This document shows, in pieces, positions 23,901-62,817 of a DNA stretch of 64,000 nucleotides (positions within the stretch are counted from its first letter, which is position 1; each line of letters opens with the position of its first letter). The position numbers were made by a program, and so were the translations under genes. Where the stretch lies: assembly GCA_964017155.1 (NCBI GenBank), contig OZ024854.1:53463941-53527940 (forward strand). Reading direction: 5' to 3'. This DNA comes from Oasisia sp. SBJ-2009. Lineage: Eukaryota > Annelida > Polychaeta > Sabellida > Siboglinidae. The notes beneath the pieces were generated by a model, which worked only from the letters and a program-made list of their open reading frames with translations, ran no database searches and was not told the origin of the DNA.

Positions 23901-25619
23901 ACTAATAACATACAGTATTAATCTGACCCTTTTCCTGTTTTGATGTATTTTTTTATTTTAGAAATCTAACCACAAACCTATTTGCCTGTTTGATCACATT
24001 CATAATAATTAAGATATTGGTTCAATAAAATGTTACATTCTGAGACCAGCATTGTGATTTTGGTTAAATATCAGAAAAGTTTTTGTTGCTGGCGAAATTT
24101 ATTTGTTGTCAACATAAGTAAATTTGAACCACAAAGTTATGTGCTAAGCACAACATTATGTGTTATAAAAATTATGTTGGATTGTTTTGCATAGCCTCTA
24201 ACCTGTCATTTGTAGGCGCAGAATATCCACGGCTGCCGGATCCACCTTGGAGACCGTCCCATATCCATCACACTCAGTCGTGCCTTGGGTTCATTATCCA
24301 TCTGGCAGAAAGCCCGACTAGCTTGGCATATACTCATATCGAACGATTCGATAACGTACGTACACTGTACCACCAGTAGGGGGCGTTGATGCTGTGCAAG
24401 TAAATCACTGGTTTTGTCATAAAGCATTAATACTTTTGGTGCCTGTGACAATATTTTTTTTTAATACACTATAATTGTGTGCTAATTTATGTTGTATTTA
24501 AAGGGAACATGATTGTCTTTATTAGCATATGCATATGTTATCAAAGTAGTATTGTATTAGCGTTTTATTTATTTATTATTATTATTTTAACTCAATTAGG
24601 AAGAATCATTTTAAAGCGTCTCAGAGCAATTATTTGGATGCGGCGCTACAGTGTATATAAGAAATACATTTGTATTATCATTAATATGACAGCACTGTGT
24701 CATCATCATCGTTTAAAGGCAGTTTTTCCAAACTATAGCTACCTTTTGCAAAAAACCTCAAAAGGTTATTTGTTTGAAATTATATTCTCACATTAAGCCA
24801 TTGGCACTCCCACGCTCTGATGATGGCGTGGCTCCGTTCCCAGTCATGTCTCTTGACTACTGTGTGTTGCATCTGTATGCTCAGATTCCAAAGGGTACAA
24901 GCGTGGGAGAGGTTTCATTATGATAAGTAAATGTAGTTAGAAATAAACATGCAGTTTCTCTGTGTCATTGCAGAAAGGAAGACGTTGAACGGTGTAAGCA
25001 GAAAGACTTGCTCGAGGAAATGCTTCGGGAGATGACAGGTGAATTTCCAGCCCTCAGCCGGGTGTTTGTGGCTGAAAGAGATTTGTTTCTCGCGAATTCC
25101 CTGCGATTGGCTGCGAGACCAGTTCCACATCCAACACTGGGTAAGGTTTCTTTTAAGTTTTACATTTATTGGTATTCTGTTTAAATAACATGTAACAAGG
25201 CATCATACTGTTTAGGTTGAAATGTGCATGCATATATATTTTAACAATTTATGTTACAATTGCTATATGTCAAACAGAATGCAAGTATATTTTAAGTCAA
25301 TAATTGAGTTACCCTTCAAATCAGCCAGCAGTACTGTCTGATCGACTCATTTTTCTTTTGTGTTGTTCTGATAATTATCATTGTCTAATAGTAATAAGTA
25401 AACTGCTGCTTCTAACGACATACAGCTGTCGACAGCAGAGCTACCACTCTAAGCACTGCTGTGGTAATTAGTAGGGGGTTAAACATATATTGGGGTTTTG
25501 ATTGTACTAGTAATAGCAGTTGGTAAATAAATCAGCAGGGTAGCTTGCTCTGGGTTTTTTCATTTTTACTTATTTACCAACCATCAACAGTTGTTAATCA
25601 TAACAATTATATGTGTATG

Positions 25620-25692
<73 letters not shown>

Positions 25693-25761
25693 TATGTATA
25701 TACATATTATAATCACTGTTGTGATTAACAACTGTTGATGTTAGGTAAATAAATAAAAAAA

Positions 25762-25813
<52 letters not shown>

Positions 25814-27102
25814 AGATTGACCATTTTGATAATTAACCACTGGTTTCATTTACATCATGGATTAGGACTGCCTTTCATTGATAACCGCTAGTCCATAATG
25901 TTATAATGATACCACATTTATGACAATACTGCAGTGGCATTGCAGTAGTAAAACTATCCCCAAATACACAGCCTAATAAACAGTGAAAATGGTATGGTTG
26001 GTATTCAGGTGAAGTACCGTCAGTTGTGGTTGGCGTAGTTGGCATCGGCCATGTTCCTGGCATCGTGGACCACTGGGACGGCCCCATCAACATAAAGGAC
26101 CTGCTCACGTGAGTCTTGTTTTGTTTCTTACAGAAATATTCATGTAACTGGTTGATATGGTGAGTATTTATGATGTAGAGACAGGACCTAGTACTTGCTT
26201 AATTCACACCAGATCTACTTATAATTAATAATAATGAACATAGCACCTAAATCCTCAGATATCTGAGCAAAGTGGATACACATGCATACACACACATGCA
26301 CACACATACACATACATGCATACACACCACACACACATGCATACTTGGGGATTCACATACATACACACACATATACATGCAAACACATGCACACATGATT
26401 ACACATGCACACACACATGCACACACACACATGCACACGTACACACTTTGAGAGCAGATTATACCAAATCATTATGTCAAATATGTGTAGTGTATATACT
26501 ATATAGCAAGGAAACAAAGAAATATTAAAACTAATGGTTTACAATGTCATAATGGTTAACTATAATACAGTTGACCTGTATATCATGTGACCTGTTGCCT
26601 AGCAATATGTGGACCTATTGACTAGTAATACATTTGTCAAGCCTCTGAATCCCTATAGAGCTACACATGTTCACCATTCAGTTCTGATGGCTTGATGTAG
26701 CTTTTGCTGGGCCACTTATCACCAGATGGGTGTTCAGTTGTAACAATGCTTTGTGCTGTTGTAGAGTAATTGTTTGTTAATTGGTTGTGTTCATTACAAA
26801 AGTATTTTAATTAAAATAATGGACGTAGAGAAGCTAAGCTTCATAAATACATACATAAATATGTAAATATAGATATTTATATAATTATGCATAAAACATA
26901 CATACATACATACACGTAACACTTGCAGGTATTTGTAACAGTACAATAGACATATACAATGGTGTGATTTTCTTATTTCAGAGTTCCGCCAAAGTCGTAC
27001 GTAGGTGGCGCCTTTAAGTGGGGCGTGAAGGCCGCAATTGTTGGATTCATCTCGTGGGGTTGTTACAAAGCGATACGCTTCTCCACGTCTTATGTGCTAT
27101 AG
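17998..27102 (+). CDS. TRABD: TraB-domain protein, TRABD type, 442 aa, nine exons
   Basis: Exons: 17998-18082, 19698-19958, 20631-20833, 21255-21395, 23167-23277, 24216-24355, 24974-25140, 26009-26108, 26982-27102 (TAG). All borders are GT/AG and the phases agree. The N-terminal ~140 residues are acidic and low-complexity (EQEEEELSS, DEDEDYDSADES), probably disordered. The TraB domain begins near the VYLVGTAHFS motif (GxxH), followed by PDVVMVELCKSR (conserved Glu and Arg), HLGDRPISITLSRAL, WQKARLAW, FVAERD and VVGIGHVPGI. These match the TraB/PrgY/gumN (TIKI-like) superfamily order. A hydrophobic stretch near the C-terminus (AAIVGFISWG) followed by YKAIRF could be a tail anchor. The start is the ATG at 17998; the frame stays open upstream to 17863, so a longer N-terminus is possible. 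The biochemical role of TRABD is not well established; superfamily relatives include putative metalloproteases. Intron 4 holds a pogo-like element and intron 5 a minisatellite. Confidence 0.9.
19175..19260 (+). mobile_element. SINE/LINE 3' tail with ATT triplets
   Basis: GTGAAGCGCTTTGATT and AAAAAGCGCTATATTAAG are followed by (ATT)n. This is the 3' tail type shared by CR1/L2-mobilised SINEs. Confidence 0.55.
19320..19612 (+). mobile_element. tRNA-derived SINE with V-domain-like body
   Basis: A-box-like TGGTCGTGCGGTAGAGCG and B-box-like GGTAATTCAATCC are followed by CTTTCGGAAGAGATACTAAA. The last resembles the central conserved domain of V-type SINEs. It ends about 85 bp before TRABD exon 2. 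Confidence 0.6.
20138..20179. repeat. Inverted repeat GTACCCGGTACT / AGTACCGGGTAC
   Basis: 12-bp perfect arms with a ~18-nt loop in TRABD intron 2. Confidence 0.75.
21823..23132. mobile_element. pogo/Tigger-like non-autonomous DNA element, 1310 bp
   Basis: The left end is CAGTGGAACCCCTCATTTAA and the right end (reverse complement) is CAGTAGAACCCCTGACGAAA. Both are flanked by TA (21821-21822 and 23133-23134), as expected for Tc1/mariner/pogo target duplication. The subterminal parts also correspond (GGTGGTC motifs). No transposase ORF is visible inside. It lies in intron 4 of the TRABD-type gene. Confidence 0.75.
23286..23575. repeat. 41-bp minisatellite, 7 copies, next to TRABD exon 5 donor
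   Basis: Units contain ATAGCAACCATTCGGAAGGC and GTACTAAACTACCTC at 41-bp spacing. The first unit begins within about 10 nt of the exon 5 donor (GAG|GTAGGT at 23277/23278). Confidence 0.95.
23941..24197 (+). repeat. Intronic copy of a ~260-bp duplicated segment
   Basis: Starts TGATGTATTTTTTTATTTTA and ends near GCATAGCCTCT. It is near-identical to 28001-28302 and runs to within about 20 bp of the TRABD exon 6 acceptor. Confidence 0.9.
25570..25752. repeat. Fold-back: ~31-bp inverted arms around an AT tract
   Basis: The left arm 25570-25600 and right arm 25722-25752 share CATCAACAGTTGTTAATCA in inverted orientation plus TTATTTACC ends. Between them is a (TA)n tract. This could form a long hairpin, in intron 7 of the TRABD-type gene. 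Confidence 0.85.
25763..25811. repeat. (TA)n microsatellite
   Basis: Pure TA run of about 48 bp, just outside the fold-back. Confidence 0.95.
26222..26277 (-). mobile_element. Short LINE/SINE 3'-end remnant
   Basis: On the minus strand this reads GAGGATTTAGGTGCTATGTT then ATT triplets. It resembles the 3' end of the LINE fragment at 13150-13480 (AGGATTTAGGCGCAATAAAG plus ATT triplets). Confidence 0.5.
26278..26446. repeat. CA-rich microsatellite with ATGCA variants
   Basis: Interrupted CA/CATGCA repeats in TRABD intron 8. It follows a short LINE/SINE-type 3' end at 26222-26275. Confidence 0.9.
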
Positions 27103-27495
27103 CATCCCCTGTGCCATAGGTTGAGCTTATGAAGCCTTGTGACAATCTGGATATGGATACTGAGTTTTTTAACTTGTGTAAAGTGTTGATTTCTGATAAT
27201 CTCTCTTCCGTGGAGATCGTGATTCTCAGATTTGTGAAAAATTGCAGTCGATAGAGTATTGGTTATCTCTCTCCACAGAACTTGTAATTCGTAGTGCGAT
27301 TATATGCGTAAAACGTTAAGCACAGTCACGTGAGTGGTTTGTTTTCACATTCTCGAGGTTGTTACCACAAAAACTGTTTCCGCCTGTCAAACCTTGCGGT
27401 CAATTGATGCGGCGGTTGCATGGCACAATGACAGAATCTGCTAGGGAGATGCTAATCTCAGTCCCTTGTCTAGAATGATATCTACAATATAGTTC

Positions 27496-27501
27496 AATAA
27501 A
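27496..27501 (+). terminator. Candidate polyadenylation signal for the TRABD-type gene
   Basis: AATAAA lies about 395 bp after the TAG stop at 27102. It is the first canonical hexamer I see downstream in sense orientation. This is an inference from position only. Confidence 0.45.
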
Positions 27502-28000
27502 CTTTATAACTCTTTAAACTGATGTAGTTAATCTAGAATTTTTCTAATGCTATTATTATTATTGTGTCTATTTGTGTCTAAGAAGGGACCTTGAAATGGA
27601 TGATTGAAAGTCATAGCAAACGTGAAACTGTCTTTAGTAGAGTTCCCTGCCGGGATGTATCTCCTGTCCCTGTGGAGTCTTCCATGGCAGATATAACCTT
27701 CATTGGGTCCGTAGAGGTGAATATTCTACCATTAACATTTTACTGATACCATACAATTGTGTAGTTAATGGTCTGCAAGACACTATTTACTAGAAGATGC
27801 ACACATTATTCTGGCGACCTCTTGCTATTTAATGTGTTTTTCTTTGTTGTTGCTATGCTATTGACGTTACAATGAATGTTATGTAACTGTGGATATTTCA
27901 AAAAAATATTAAATTGAAATAGATGGAAAATTATTTGTAAAATGAAAATTGCCTAGGTATGAACAGTTTACAAATGATATATGAAATGTTGTTTTAACCG

Positions 28001-28302
28001 TGATGTATTTTTTTATTTTAGAAATCTAACCACAAACTTTATTGCTCATTTGATCACATTCATAATAATTAAAATATTGGTTCAATAAAATGTTACATTC
28101 TAAGGCTAGCATTGTGATTTTGGTTAAATATCAGTAAAAAAAATGAATTGCTGGTAAAATGTATTTGTTGTCAACATAAGTAAATTTTAACCACAAAGTT
28201 ACAGTGTATGTGTTAAGCACAACATTATGTGTTATAAAAATTATGTTGATGCATGCAGTGTTAAATTAAAGATCAGTGCATTGGATTGTTTGGATAGCCT
28301 CT
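28001..28302 (+). repeat. Downstream copy of the TRABD intron-5 segment
   Basis: Same order and strand as 23941-24197, with about 40 bp of extra sequence near its end. It lies 0.9 kb beyond the TRABD stop codon. Confidence 0.9.
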
Positions 28303-29514
28303 CGTCCTATTTGCTATAACATTTACCACTTAGGGCAAAAATGATCTGCTGAAAATACGATTATAGATTATAATGAGAATTTTATTATTTTATATTTTGA
28401 TAAATCATGACACTTTTACACATTGATTGTGGTGGTTGGACTAAATGTTTTGTACAATCTATTAATGCATATAACAGTTCTGATTTGTAATAAAGGTGAT
28501 ATTAATGATACTGGTTGATGTATGTGTGTTTGGTTGCAAATGTTGATGAGAATCGGAAGTGATAATTTTAAGAATACCTCCAAACAACTTATTTCCTGAA
28601 TACATATGATACTGACTGTTCAGCCCTCTCCACAGCTATTCCACATTCTGTCCTGCAATTGGCTGTCTATTTATTTGTTTTCTTTGTCTGGTTTATGATT
28701 CTTGTGGGCCTCTTCCATTGTCTATCCCCCATCCAAGCGCTTTCCATCATCTATCCTGTTTAGCTGAAACCTTTCCTGTTGTTTATGCTACCTCTTACCC
28801 AAGCCCCTCATATTGCTGACTTGATCTAATCCAAGCCCTTTACATTACGTCTCACATGCCCTATATGTATTCTCATCCAGGCTCTATTGCGTATTCTGTC
28901 TCTCACCCAAGCTCTTTCTAGTATTTAGTCTGTTACCTGAGACCGTTCTGTTGTATATTTTCTCCCTAACACAGTGCCATTACATTGACAATTTTGTATT
29001 TCACCTGCCCCTTTTATTAGTCTATTTCTATGGATTTACTGCATCAGTCTCTGTGTGCCATATACCTTTAACTCTGAGATCTCAAAACCGTTGAAGATCT
29101 ATTGTTCAAATTTTGCACAGATGTTTCTTCGGGTACTGTCACTATGCAGAAGAAATGTAAACTTGATCGACTCATTTTTAAGCCTCCTATGGTACGAGTA
29201 AATTTTCAGTTTCCTATTTCTTAAACAAAAATTATGTTGCTTTTCCTCTATTCTTTTGCATAGATGTATCTTAGGGTATCTTCATTGTACACAAGAAATT
29301 TGTAGTTCGGTGTCTTTTGTAAAGGCATCTTAGGCCACCCAAAAAAGCAAAATGTTAATAATTTGCCTCTTAGGACACGCACAACCTCCTGTGTATCTGT
29401 ATATTCCACTAGAGGCTATTCCTCAGCTAGAGTGAAGCTGGACATTCCCTGCCTTCTATTGTTGATATGGCACCATGTCTTATTGCAGTGGCAGCAGTAA
29501 TAGGGGATCAGTAA

Positions 29515-29545
29515 CACAGTAGATCCCTGTTAAAATGGACAGATC
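29515..29545 (+). mobile_element. Solitary pogo-like terminal fragment
   Basis: CACAGTAGATCCCTGTTAAA followed by ATGGACAG. The same words recur at 30755-30780. Confidence 0.45.
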
Positions 29546-29604
29546 TCGGGTCACAAACCCCCATGGTGATCTGTGTATTCTGGCAACTGTAATCAGCCCT
29601 CATA

Positions 29605-29935
29605 GAGCGCAGTGGCTCAGGGGTAGAGCTTTGGACTCTCGACTACGAGAACCCGGGTTCGAATCCTGGCTGCAGTATTAAAACCTTGGGCAAGTTTTTT
29701 CACTCTACATTGCTCCAGTTCACTCAGCTGAATAAATCAGTACCTGGCTATAGACAGTGGTGGATATGTGTACGAGCAGCCTTCGCGCATTAATTGTAGC
29801 ATATGGCTGGATGCTTCCCAGAGAAGCCGAGATGGTGTCTGAGTGAACAGGTCTGTCAGGGAAGTAAAGTGTAAAACGCTTTGAACGGTCCTGAGGACTG
29901 GATACTGCGCTATATAAGAACTTGCCTTTACTTTT
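29605..29935 (+). mobile_element. tRNA-derived SINE, ~330 bp
   Basis: A box TGGCTCAGGGGTAGAGC and B box GGTTCGAATCC lie in a tRNA-like head with a pairing T-arm. A ~250-bp body follows, ending AAACGCTTTGAACGG and GCGCTATATAAGAACTTGCC. The tail resembles that at 19175-19260. It lies in the intergenic region 3' of the TRABD-type gene. Confidence 0.75.
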
Positions 29936-30681
29936 TACTCATCACAGTACCAGTTTAGGGGTCAGAGCACAGTCACATTTCCTTGTCTAACCCATACGCA
30001 TGTAGTACCTTAATAGTTGTCATTCTAGATTTAGATTTTTTTGTATGAAATGAGTAGAGGACAGGCATATTAGTAGATTCAGTGCTATGATGTATCTGCA
30101 GTGCAATGACGCATGTGAGTGTAGTTGGTGTAGTGAATTTAGCCATTTTTTCTTACATGACTGCGGATGCAGAAAAGCGTGCTCAGTTTGGTAAATATTG
30201 AGGGGCAGTGCACATGCATGCATTTTAAGAGAGCCTGAGATATGTTTTTTTGACGAACTCTGATCAGCATATCAGTGACATGACTGCAGTGACTGTGTTA
30301 AAATAAAAAAGGTGCCCTCTAGCTGCACACATCTTTCAATTGTCCATTCTAACTGCGTCTAACTGATCAATGTTTCTCCTGCTATTTGATGAGTGAGGTG
30401 GGGCACCTGACTATTTTTCTAACCCACCTTGCACAAAACATTCCAAACCTGCCACCTCATAACTATTTCTTGCTATAAAGATGTTTACACGCTGCTACCT
30501 TGTAGCTACGCATTTGTTTCCTCTCTATTTCCCAGGGAATAGGCTAAAACACCCTTCAAAATGCTCCATTTTGAAGTTAGCTTTAAAAATAGTTCTGGGG
30601 TCCATGCTTCCGGATTCAATGTCACATAACACCTTCGGTACTTGCATGGCCCAACCTACCACCTCGCTCAACTTTATACTC

Positions 30682-30703
30682 GGGGTGGGGTGGGGGGGGG
30701 GGA
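30682..30703 (+). other. G-run with quadruplex potential
   Basis: GGGGTGGGGT is followed by about twelve G in an AT-rich region, giving four or more G-runs separated by single T. Confidence 0.6.
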
Positions 30704-30754
30704 AACACCACTGCTTGCTCTCCAGTGCAGTGGTAGGAGCTGTATCAATAACAC

Positions 30755-30785
30755 AGTAGATCCCTGTTAAACTGGACAGTTTCCG
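30755..30785 (+). mobile_element. Second copy of the CAGTAGATCCCTG terminal fragment
   Basis: CACAGTAGATCCCTGTTAAA then CTGGACAG, in the same orientation as the copy at 29515. Confidence 0.45.
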
Positions 30786-33700
30786 CCTGCAGGTTTTAAG
30801 CCATATCTTCAAAACTAGCAATTTTCTATAAATGCAAGTTTTGTTTATTTTGAGATGTGACTGTGGTGTCTACTGGATGAAGATATATTGTCACCTGTAA
30901 GTGACAAATAGACTTTATTTATATGGTCTGCTGTTTTCACGCAATTCTGTTTCTGGTCATTTCATATGAATAACCAGAGAAAATGCCAATTTGGTGATTA
31001 TGCTGAAGAGCTTATAGGCAATGACCAAAATACATTTCATTCATAATTACCAACTCACTATAATTATACTCCAAAGGACCTCTTGGCATATTGTTTTCTA
31101 TTCTGTCTTTTTTATTTTCTATACTGTTCCCTTCCTACCTACCCTAATTTCTACCGTTCACTCTGCCTTTCTAGTCATCTCCCAACACTTTCTATTGTTT
31201 GTTTGTTTTGCCATCCTCCCAAGCCAGATCTTCTTGTGTTGTGCTCCAGTAACACTGGCTGGTTGTCTCCGCAAACCGTGGAACTGAATGGAGTTGAACC
31301 ATAAAATTCTAGCAATTGACATTGCCAGTCGTTACTGCTTCAGCCGTGGGAACACCACAAATACCTGCCCCAATTTGAATACAGACACTGGTGGGAATCC
31401 CAATATAATGACCCATTCACATTCTAAACATTGCATGTAACATGAGCAGCGTTTGGTTGAAATTGCCTAAAATTATACCATGTCATTGGCTGACATTAAG
31501 AGGAGTTTTTTCGAAAGGATGTGCCAAGGGTAGTGACAATCAGCAGCAGTGTCCCCTGCTGGCGAGACTGTGTTCTGTCGAAAGTGTCATTCACAATCAA
31601 CTACACATATGCAGGATGACACAGTTTAATAAATGTAACTTTCGAACATCAAAAGCAATAAATGGAATGTATAACAGAATGCAATAGGCCACTCAGGCCA
31701 CTATATGACATTTGAAGCCACACCTTGTACTGTTGTTGATTCCATTAGTTACAGCAACACCAATTAAACAAACACTTTTCAAACATGAACTGAAAACTCT
31801 TTAAATGATTTAATCCACCATGAATAAGATGCATTTCTATTCAAATAAACAATGCATTATTCATTTAACTAAATTTTAATTATTTCAATACAACAGCTCC
31901 TCACTTTGTTAAAATCGTTGAAAGTACAGCTGAACCTTGTTTCACTGTAAAAATGTTGATTATCAGATAACTTGTGAAAGTGTCATTAGCATTAGTTCTC
32001 TGTTATCTAGAGATTTGTTTACCGGATCTAATAAAATATTACTTAATTGTTTGTCCAATGATTTTATGCGGAGTAAATAATAAATCTCAACAAACAAGAT
32101 CGCATGTCATAATAGCCACTGGCCATCACACTGTACTACACTGTAGGTAGGTTTGGTTTGTTGCCAAATGACTGTGAAACAATAAACCGTACTAAAATGT
32201 GGCGAAAGTCCTTCAGACAGGCCAAGATTTTATCAAATTAATAAAGCCTTTTATCTGACTTTTGGTAAGATTCTGTGAGGGTTAAGAATATATTATGGAA
32301 ATAGTCGAATGGCAACTTGGTCCAAAACTGTGTCTATAGTTTTAAAATAAAAACTATAAAAGTACAATTTGCAGAATAATAAATATTTAAAAAGTTATCT
32401 CTAACATTTTTAGACTGAAGTATTTTTTATTTGATTTTCAATAGAAACATTCAATGTATAACATCATTCAATATCAAGCCAAGGCTGACATGGTGGTTTA
32501 CAACTCTGCACTCTGGAATACAACAAACAAAGTAGTTAATACTCGTGCACGATGTACATCAGCAAATTTTTGTTTGTTTTCTGCACCCTACAAGCATAAA
32601 TTTTGTTTTAAATCCTCAGGTATGTGTGCAGCCATAAATACAATTCATTATTTTCACATGCAAGAATATCATTAATGTCATGTCTTAATAATTTTATGTG
32701 CTGAACATGCTATGGAATGCAAATGCAAAGTATTTGGAACATACTGGATGTACTATTCTTCAAACAACCACTTAACACATTTAACAGCAACTTAAACAAT
32801 ACTGCATCTAAACATCAAAGAACTATACAATTAAGTAATGAATGGCAGCTGAAACAACAATTAACCAATGAGCAGCTCTGCTCTTGTGCAAACTCTGGGT
32901 GCATTTCTAGCTAACACTCACCCTGACCACTGTTAGTTAGCACACGGTGCAAAATAAACGTAAAAACACTACTGCAAGCACACAACGACGAAAGTACGCA
33001 CTAAAATATTCAGCATAAAATATAACCACATCAGGAATTTGTCAGTCTAACATTAATACATAAATACGTAACATTCTGGAACAAAGCTAGAATACCTTTT
33101 AAATGTTAGCCTTACACAACAAACAAACAAACTATATTTTCGCCAAAAACATATTATCTCATAAAGAGTCTGTGTTTACTAGTTGATGATACAATTATTT
33201 ATGATCACACGGAATGTGATTTTAACATGTACACATACTTATTTATATTATGCTGGTCTGTCAATTGCACCAAGGAAATGTAAAATGTGCAGCAGTCCCC
33301 TACATCACGTCAATGTGCAATTAAATATCTTACAACACATATAATTCAACATTAAAATACCACATGCCATTCAACAAGTATATACACATATGTTAATATA
33401 TATATTTCTGAGATAAAATATACTCGTGCGTGGCTGTTCGTAACCTGGCATGTGTGAATGCTATGAAAACAACTGTTTGTCACACGTGGCAAGTGACGCG
33501 TTACTTGTGTCATGTTCAAAGACACACAATGCAGTATTTGTTACTGGTGCAATAGCACAACTAGCTACGTCTGATTACACAATGTGGGAATATTCCATAA
33601 TAATGTGCTGTAGCAATATTGCGAACGCGACAGTGGCCGACGTTCTGAGATTCGTTCGTAGAAACAGTTTCCTCCACTGAGCTGGGTACGACTGGTTAAA

Positions 33701-34639
33701 CCAGAACTGCAGCTAACTAATTACACAAATAATTGCTAGTAAACTTAATATAACATAAACATAATGTAAGTTGTCGTGTCACAGAAAACAAAAAAATCCT
33801 GGCTGTACGTTACCTCACTGTACACTGCATTGCACTGTCATCATCTCAATAAAATGATGCACTTCTACATCACCACAACCAAGTAATAAAGAAATAGTTG
33901 CTTCGAATTCTGAACAAAATGTCGGACATTCTACGCTTCCTTGCTATGAGAACAATTATAATTTTGTGTGGCCGTCTTGTAAAATCTAGTGAAATCCAAT
34001 GTTACAAGGATGGACTTCACCAAGATTTGTCAGGCGCCAGCTGCAAATGATATGTAAACTCCTGATCTACGTGCATACCAAAATGCATTTTGATTGATTA
34101 TTACTTGGAATGAAATAGTGAAATACCATCACTTCTCATACATGCCCGATATCTTGACATGGAAATTACAGTAAATCAGTGTTGTCACAGGCTTGGGAAT
34201 GTGTGAGTTGGCCAACACAAACAGACCCCAAAACAACAAGCATAATCAGCCTCCACACAAGAAAATATATATATATATTCCTAAATGCTGCACTTATGTA
34301 TATAGCATCACATGACACTGTTACTTAAAGTAGACTGCTTAAACGTTTAACCACTGGTTGCGAGATAATAATACATGTTGATTTAACACCCTAACTAAGG
34401 GCAGGTGTAGCATAACAAGAAATATAATATTGTGTAATTATTTGCAGTAAAACGTTTTTGTGAATTTTGAGAACTTGTTATTGGTGCTGTTTCGTGTCTC
34501 ACAAATGGAGAGCTCTGTTGTAAGCAGTGCTATATGCTCTACTGGTGCAGTATCTAGGAATATATAATTATATACATCCACACAGACTAAAACTATTTTC
34601 ACTTATATCGTAGCAGTCCTACACAGTAACACCAATCAC

Positions 34640-34870
34640 GTTTGTGTAGGATATTGCGTAGTATCAAGTCACATCAATCAAGACCATGTTTTAGGATACT
34701 GTTTTAGTCACAAATTTATGCTATGTTTAGGTTACTGCGTAGTATTGATTCATACTAACAAGGGCCTTATCTAGGACACTGCGTAGTTCAGGTCAATCAG
34801 TTAAGGTCTTTTAACAACATTGTATAGACCAACTCAGACCATGTTAATATATAATATATCACATCTACTA
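34640..34870. repeat. Degenerate ~60-bp tandem repeat
   Basis: Recurring words TAGGATATTGCGTAGT, TAGGATACTG, AGGTTACTGCGTAGT and AGGACACTGCGTAGT lie at roughly 60-bp spacing, 3' of ELAPOR. Confidence 0.5.
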
Positions 34871-35022
34871 AGTCATACCAGCTGTAGAATTAAAATAATA
34901 TCTAGTATCATGTCTAACTAAATATTGTGTTGTTATCAAATTGTTAGAATATTGATGAAGATCATTATGTTTGGAATATACATCTGAAACAATTTAGTCA
35001 CAATAATATATTAATGCTATTG

Positions 35023-35025
<3 letters not shown>

Positions 35026-35105
<80 letters not shown>

Positions 35106-35130
35106 ACTCTCTTTCACTCTCTTTCACACC
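35026..35130. repeat. (CT)n microsatellite with CTTTCA variants
   Basis: About 75 bp of pure CT, then CTCTTTCACT units. About 390 bp downstream of the ELAPOR stop in gene sense, so possibly in its 3' UTR. Confidence 0.95.
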
Positions 35131-35517
35131 TCACTTTCTTACTCGTTCTCTCTCTCTCCATAATATATGTATATATATTAACACAATGTATGTAAATATA
35201 TATACATATACATATGTATATTATATGTAAGTATATATACATATCAAATTTTAATCAATTAATTACATCAAATAAATTGGCCCTCTAAACACAATTAATC
35301 GCAGTTAGAATTGTACGTCAAAGCTGTCAGATGACATATTATATTACTACAGTAATATTTTACTATCCGCCTGGTGTGACCTGTAGCGGAGGTCAAGGAC
35401 GGTTCACGGCAGACCTACTCATCACAGCACACACACAGCAGTGTTGCCACTGTCAGTCAATGTCAACTGTGTCAGTGAAAGGCGATGACGCATTGAGTCG
35501 AACACTCCTGTCTCAGC

Positions 35518-61988
<26,471 letters not shown>

Positions 61989-62815
61989 CTGCAATGAGAA
62001 ACACCCGGGTATATCATTTCTGACTGGGGATGGACCAGCATTTATGTTTGGTGTCAGTGCTGAAGAAAAAAAACTGGAGTAGAGTGCTGTAGTCTGGTGG
62101 GTGGGGTAGCCTGCAGACATGGGGTCAAATACGTTTGTATTTGAAAGTACTTAAATACTTTTTTTCTTCACTATTTGTAATTGTATTAGATGTTTAAGAA
62201 TAAAAAATATTTGTATTTAAGTACTTTCTTAAAGTATTTGACTTTTTCAAATACTTCCTTGGTTGCCTTTTGGTCATACATTTGGGGTAGTTACTTTTCT
62301 GGAGTACCTCGGCACTTGTTACAGCACTGGCCAAATACAAATTAGTAGCAACACATGATAAAAAGCCTTGTCAAAAAGTTTATTAAAATCACTATAACAA
62401 AATTAGGTGTGTTGATTTAGTTACAACAAATTCATTTTGAAATATAAAATGCAAAAAAGGCATCCTGAAGTTAATTACAACCAGTATGAACTGTCATTCT
62501 AACAATTATGATTGATTCATGATGGTGTCCCCATCACCCATACAGGGTGGAAAACAGCAACCTACAATGACACCAATTATCCACTTATTTCTACTAGACA
62601 CGTCTGATGGTTGTGTAATTTCCTGCAATTTGGAATGCATCCAACAGCCAGCTCACCGCTATGCTTGCTCTGTACACGGTTGATTTAGGATGTTGACACA
62701 CCAGGTTTTTACTTCGACCTGCTCATTTATCTCAACCAGTTTTTCAACAAGGTGCCGCATGAAGCTGTCTATCAATATATTTTAAAGGAAAAAAAAAGTT
62801 AACTGTTTCATGGCA
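61989..62815. other. ELAPOR upstream intron, nothing firm
   Basis: 62100-62260 contains ATTTGTATTTGAAAGTACTT-type words, common near transposon ends, but I cannot define an element. No earlier ELAPOR exon was found. Confidence 0.4.
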
Positions 62816-62817
62816 TA

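Larger units (their letters stand above)
27503..35517. other. Convergent intergenic region, no gene seen
   Basis: It lies between the TRABD 3' end and the ELAPOR stop. 28620-29060 is pyrimidine-rich with a loose repeat of ACCCAAGCTCTTTC-like words. 29470-30790 contains the SINE and pogo-like fragments. 30800-35000 is plain AT-rich sequence, part of which may be ELAPOR 3' UTR. Confidence 0.5.

Noticed and set aside
29609..29680. tRNA gene
   Set aside because: A and B boxes are good but the sequence continues into a ~250-bp body with a shared 3' tail, so it is a SINE; the acceptor and anticodon stems pair poorly.
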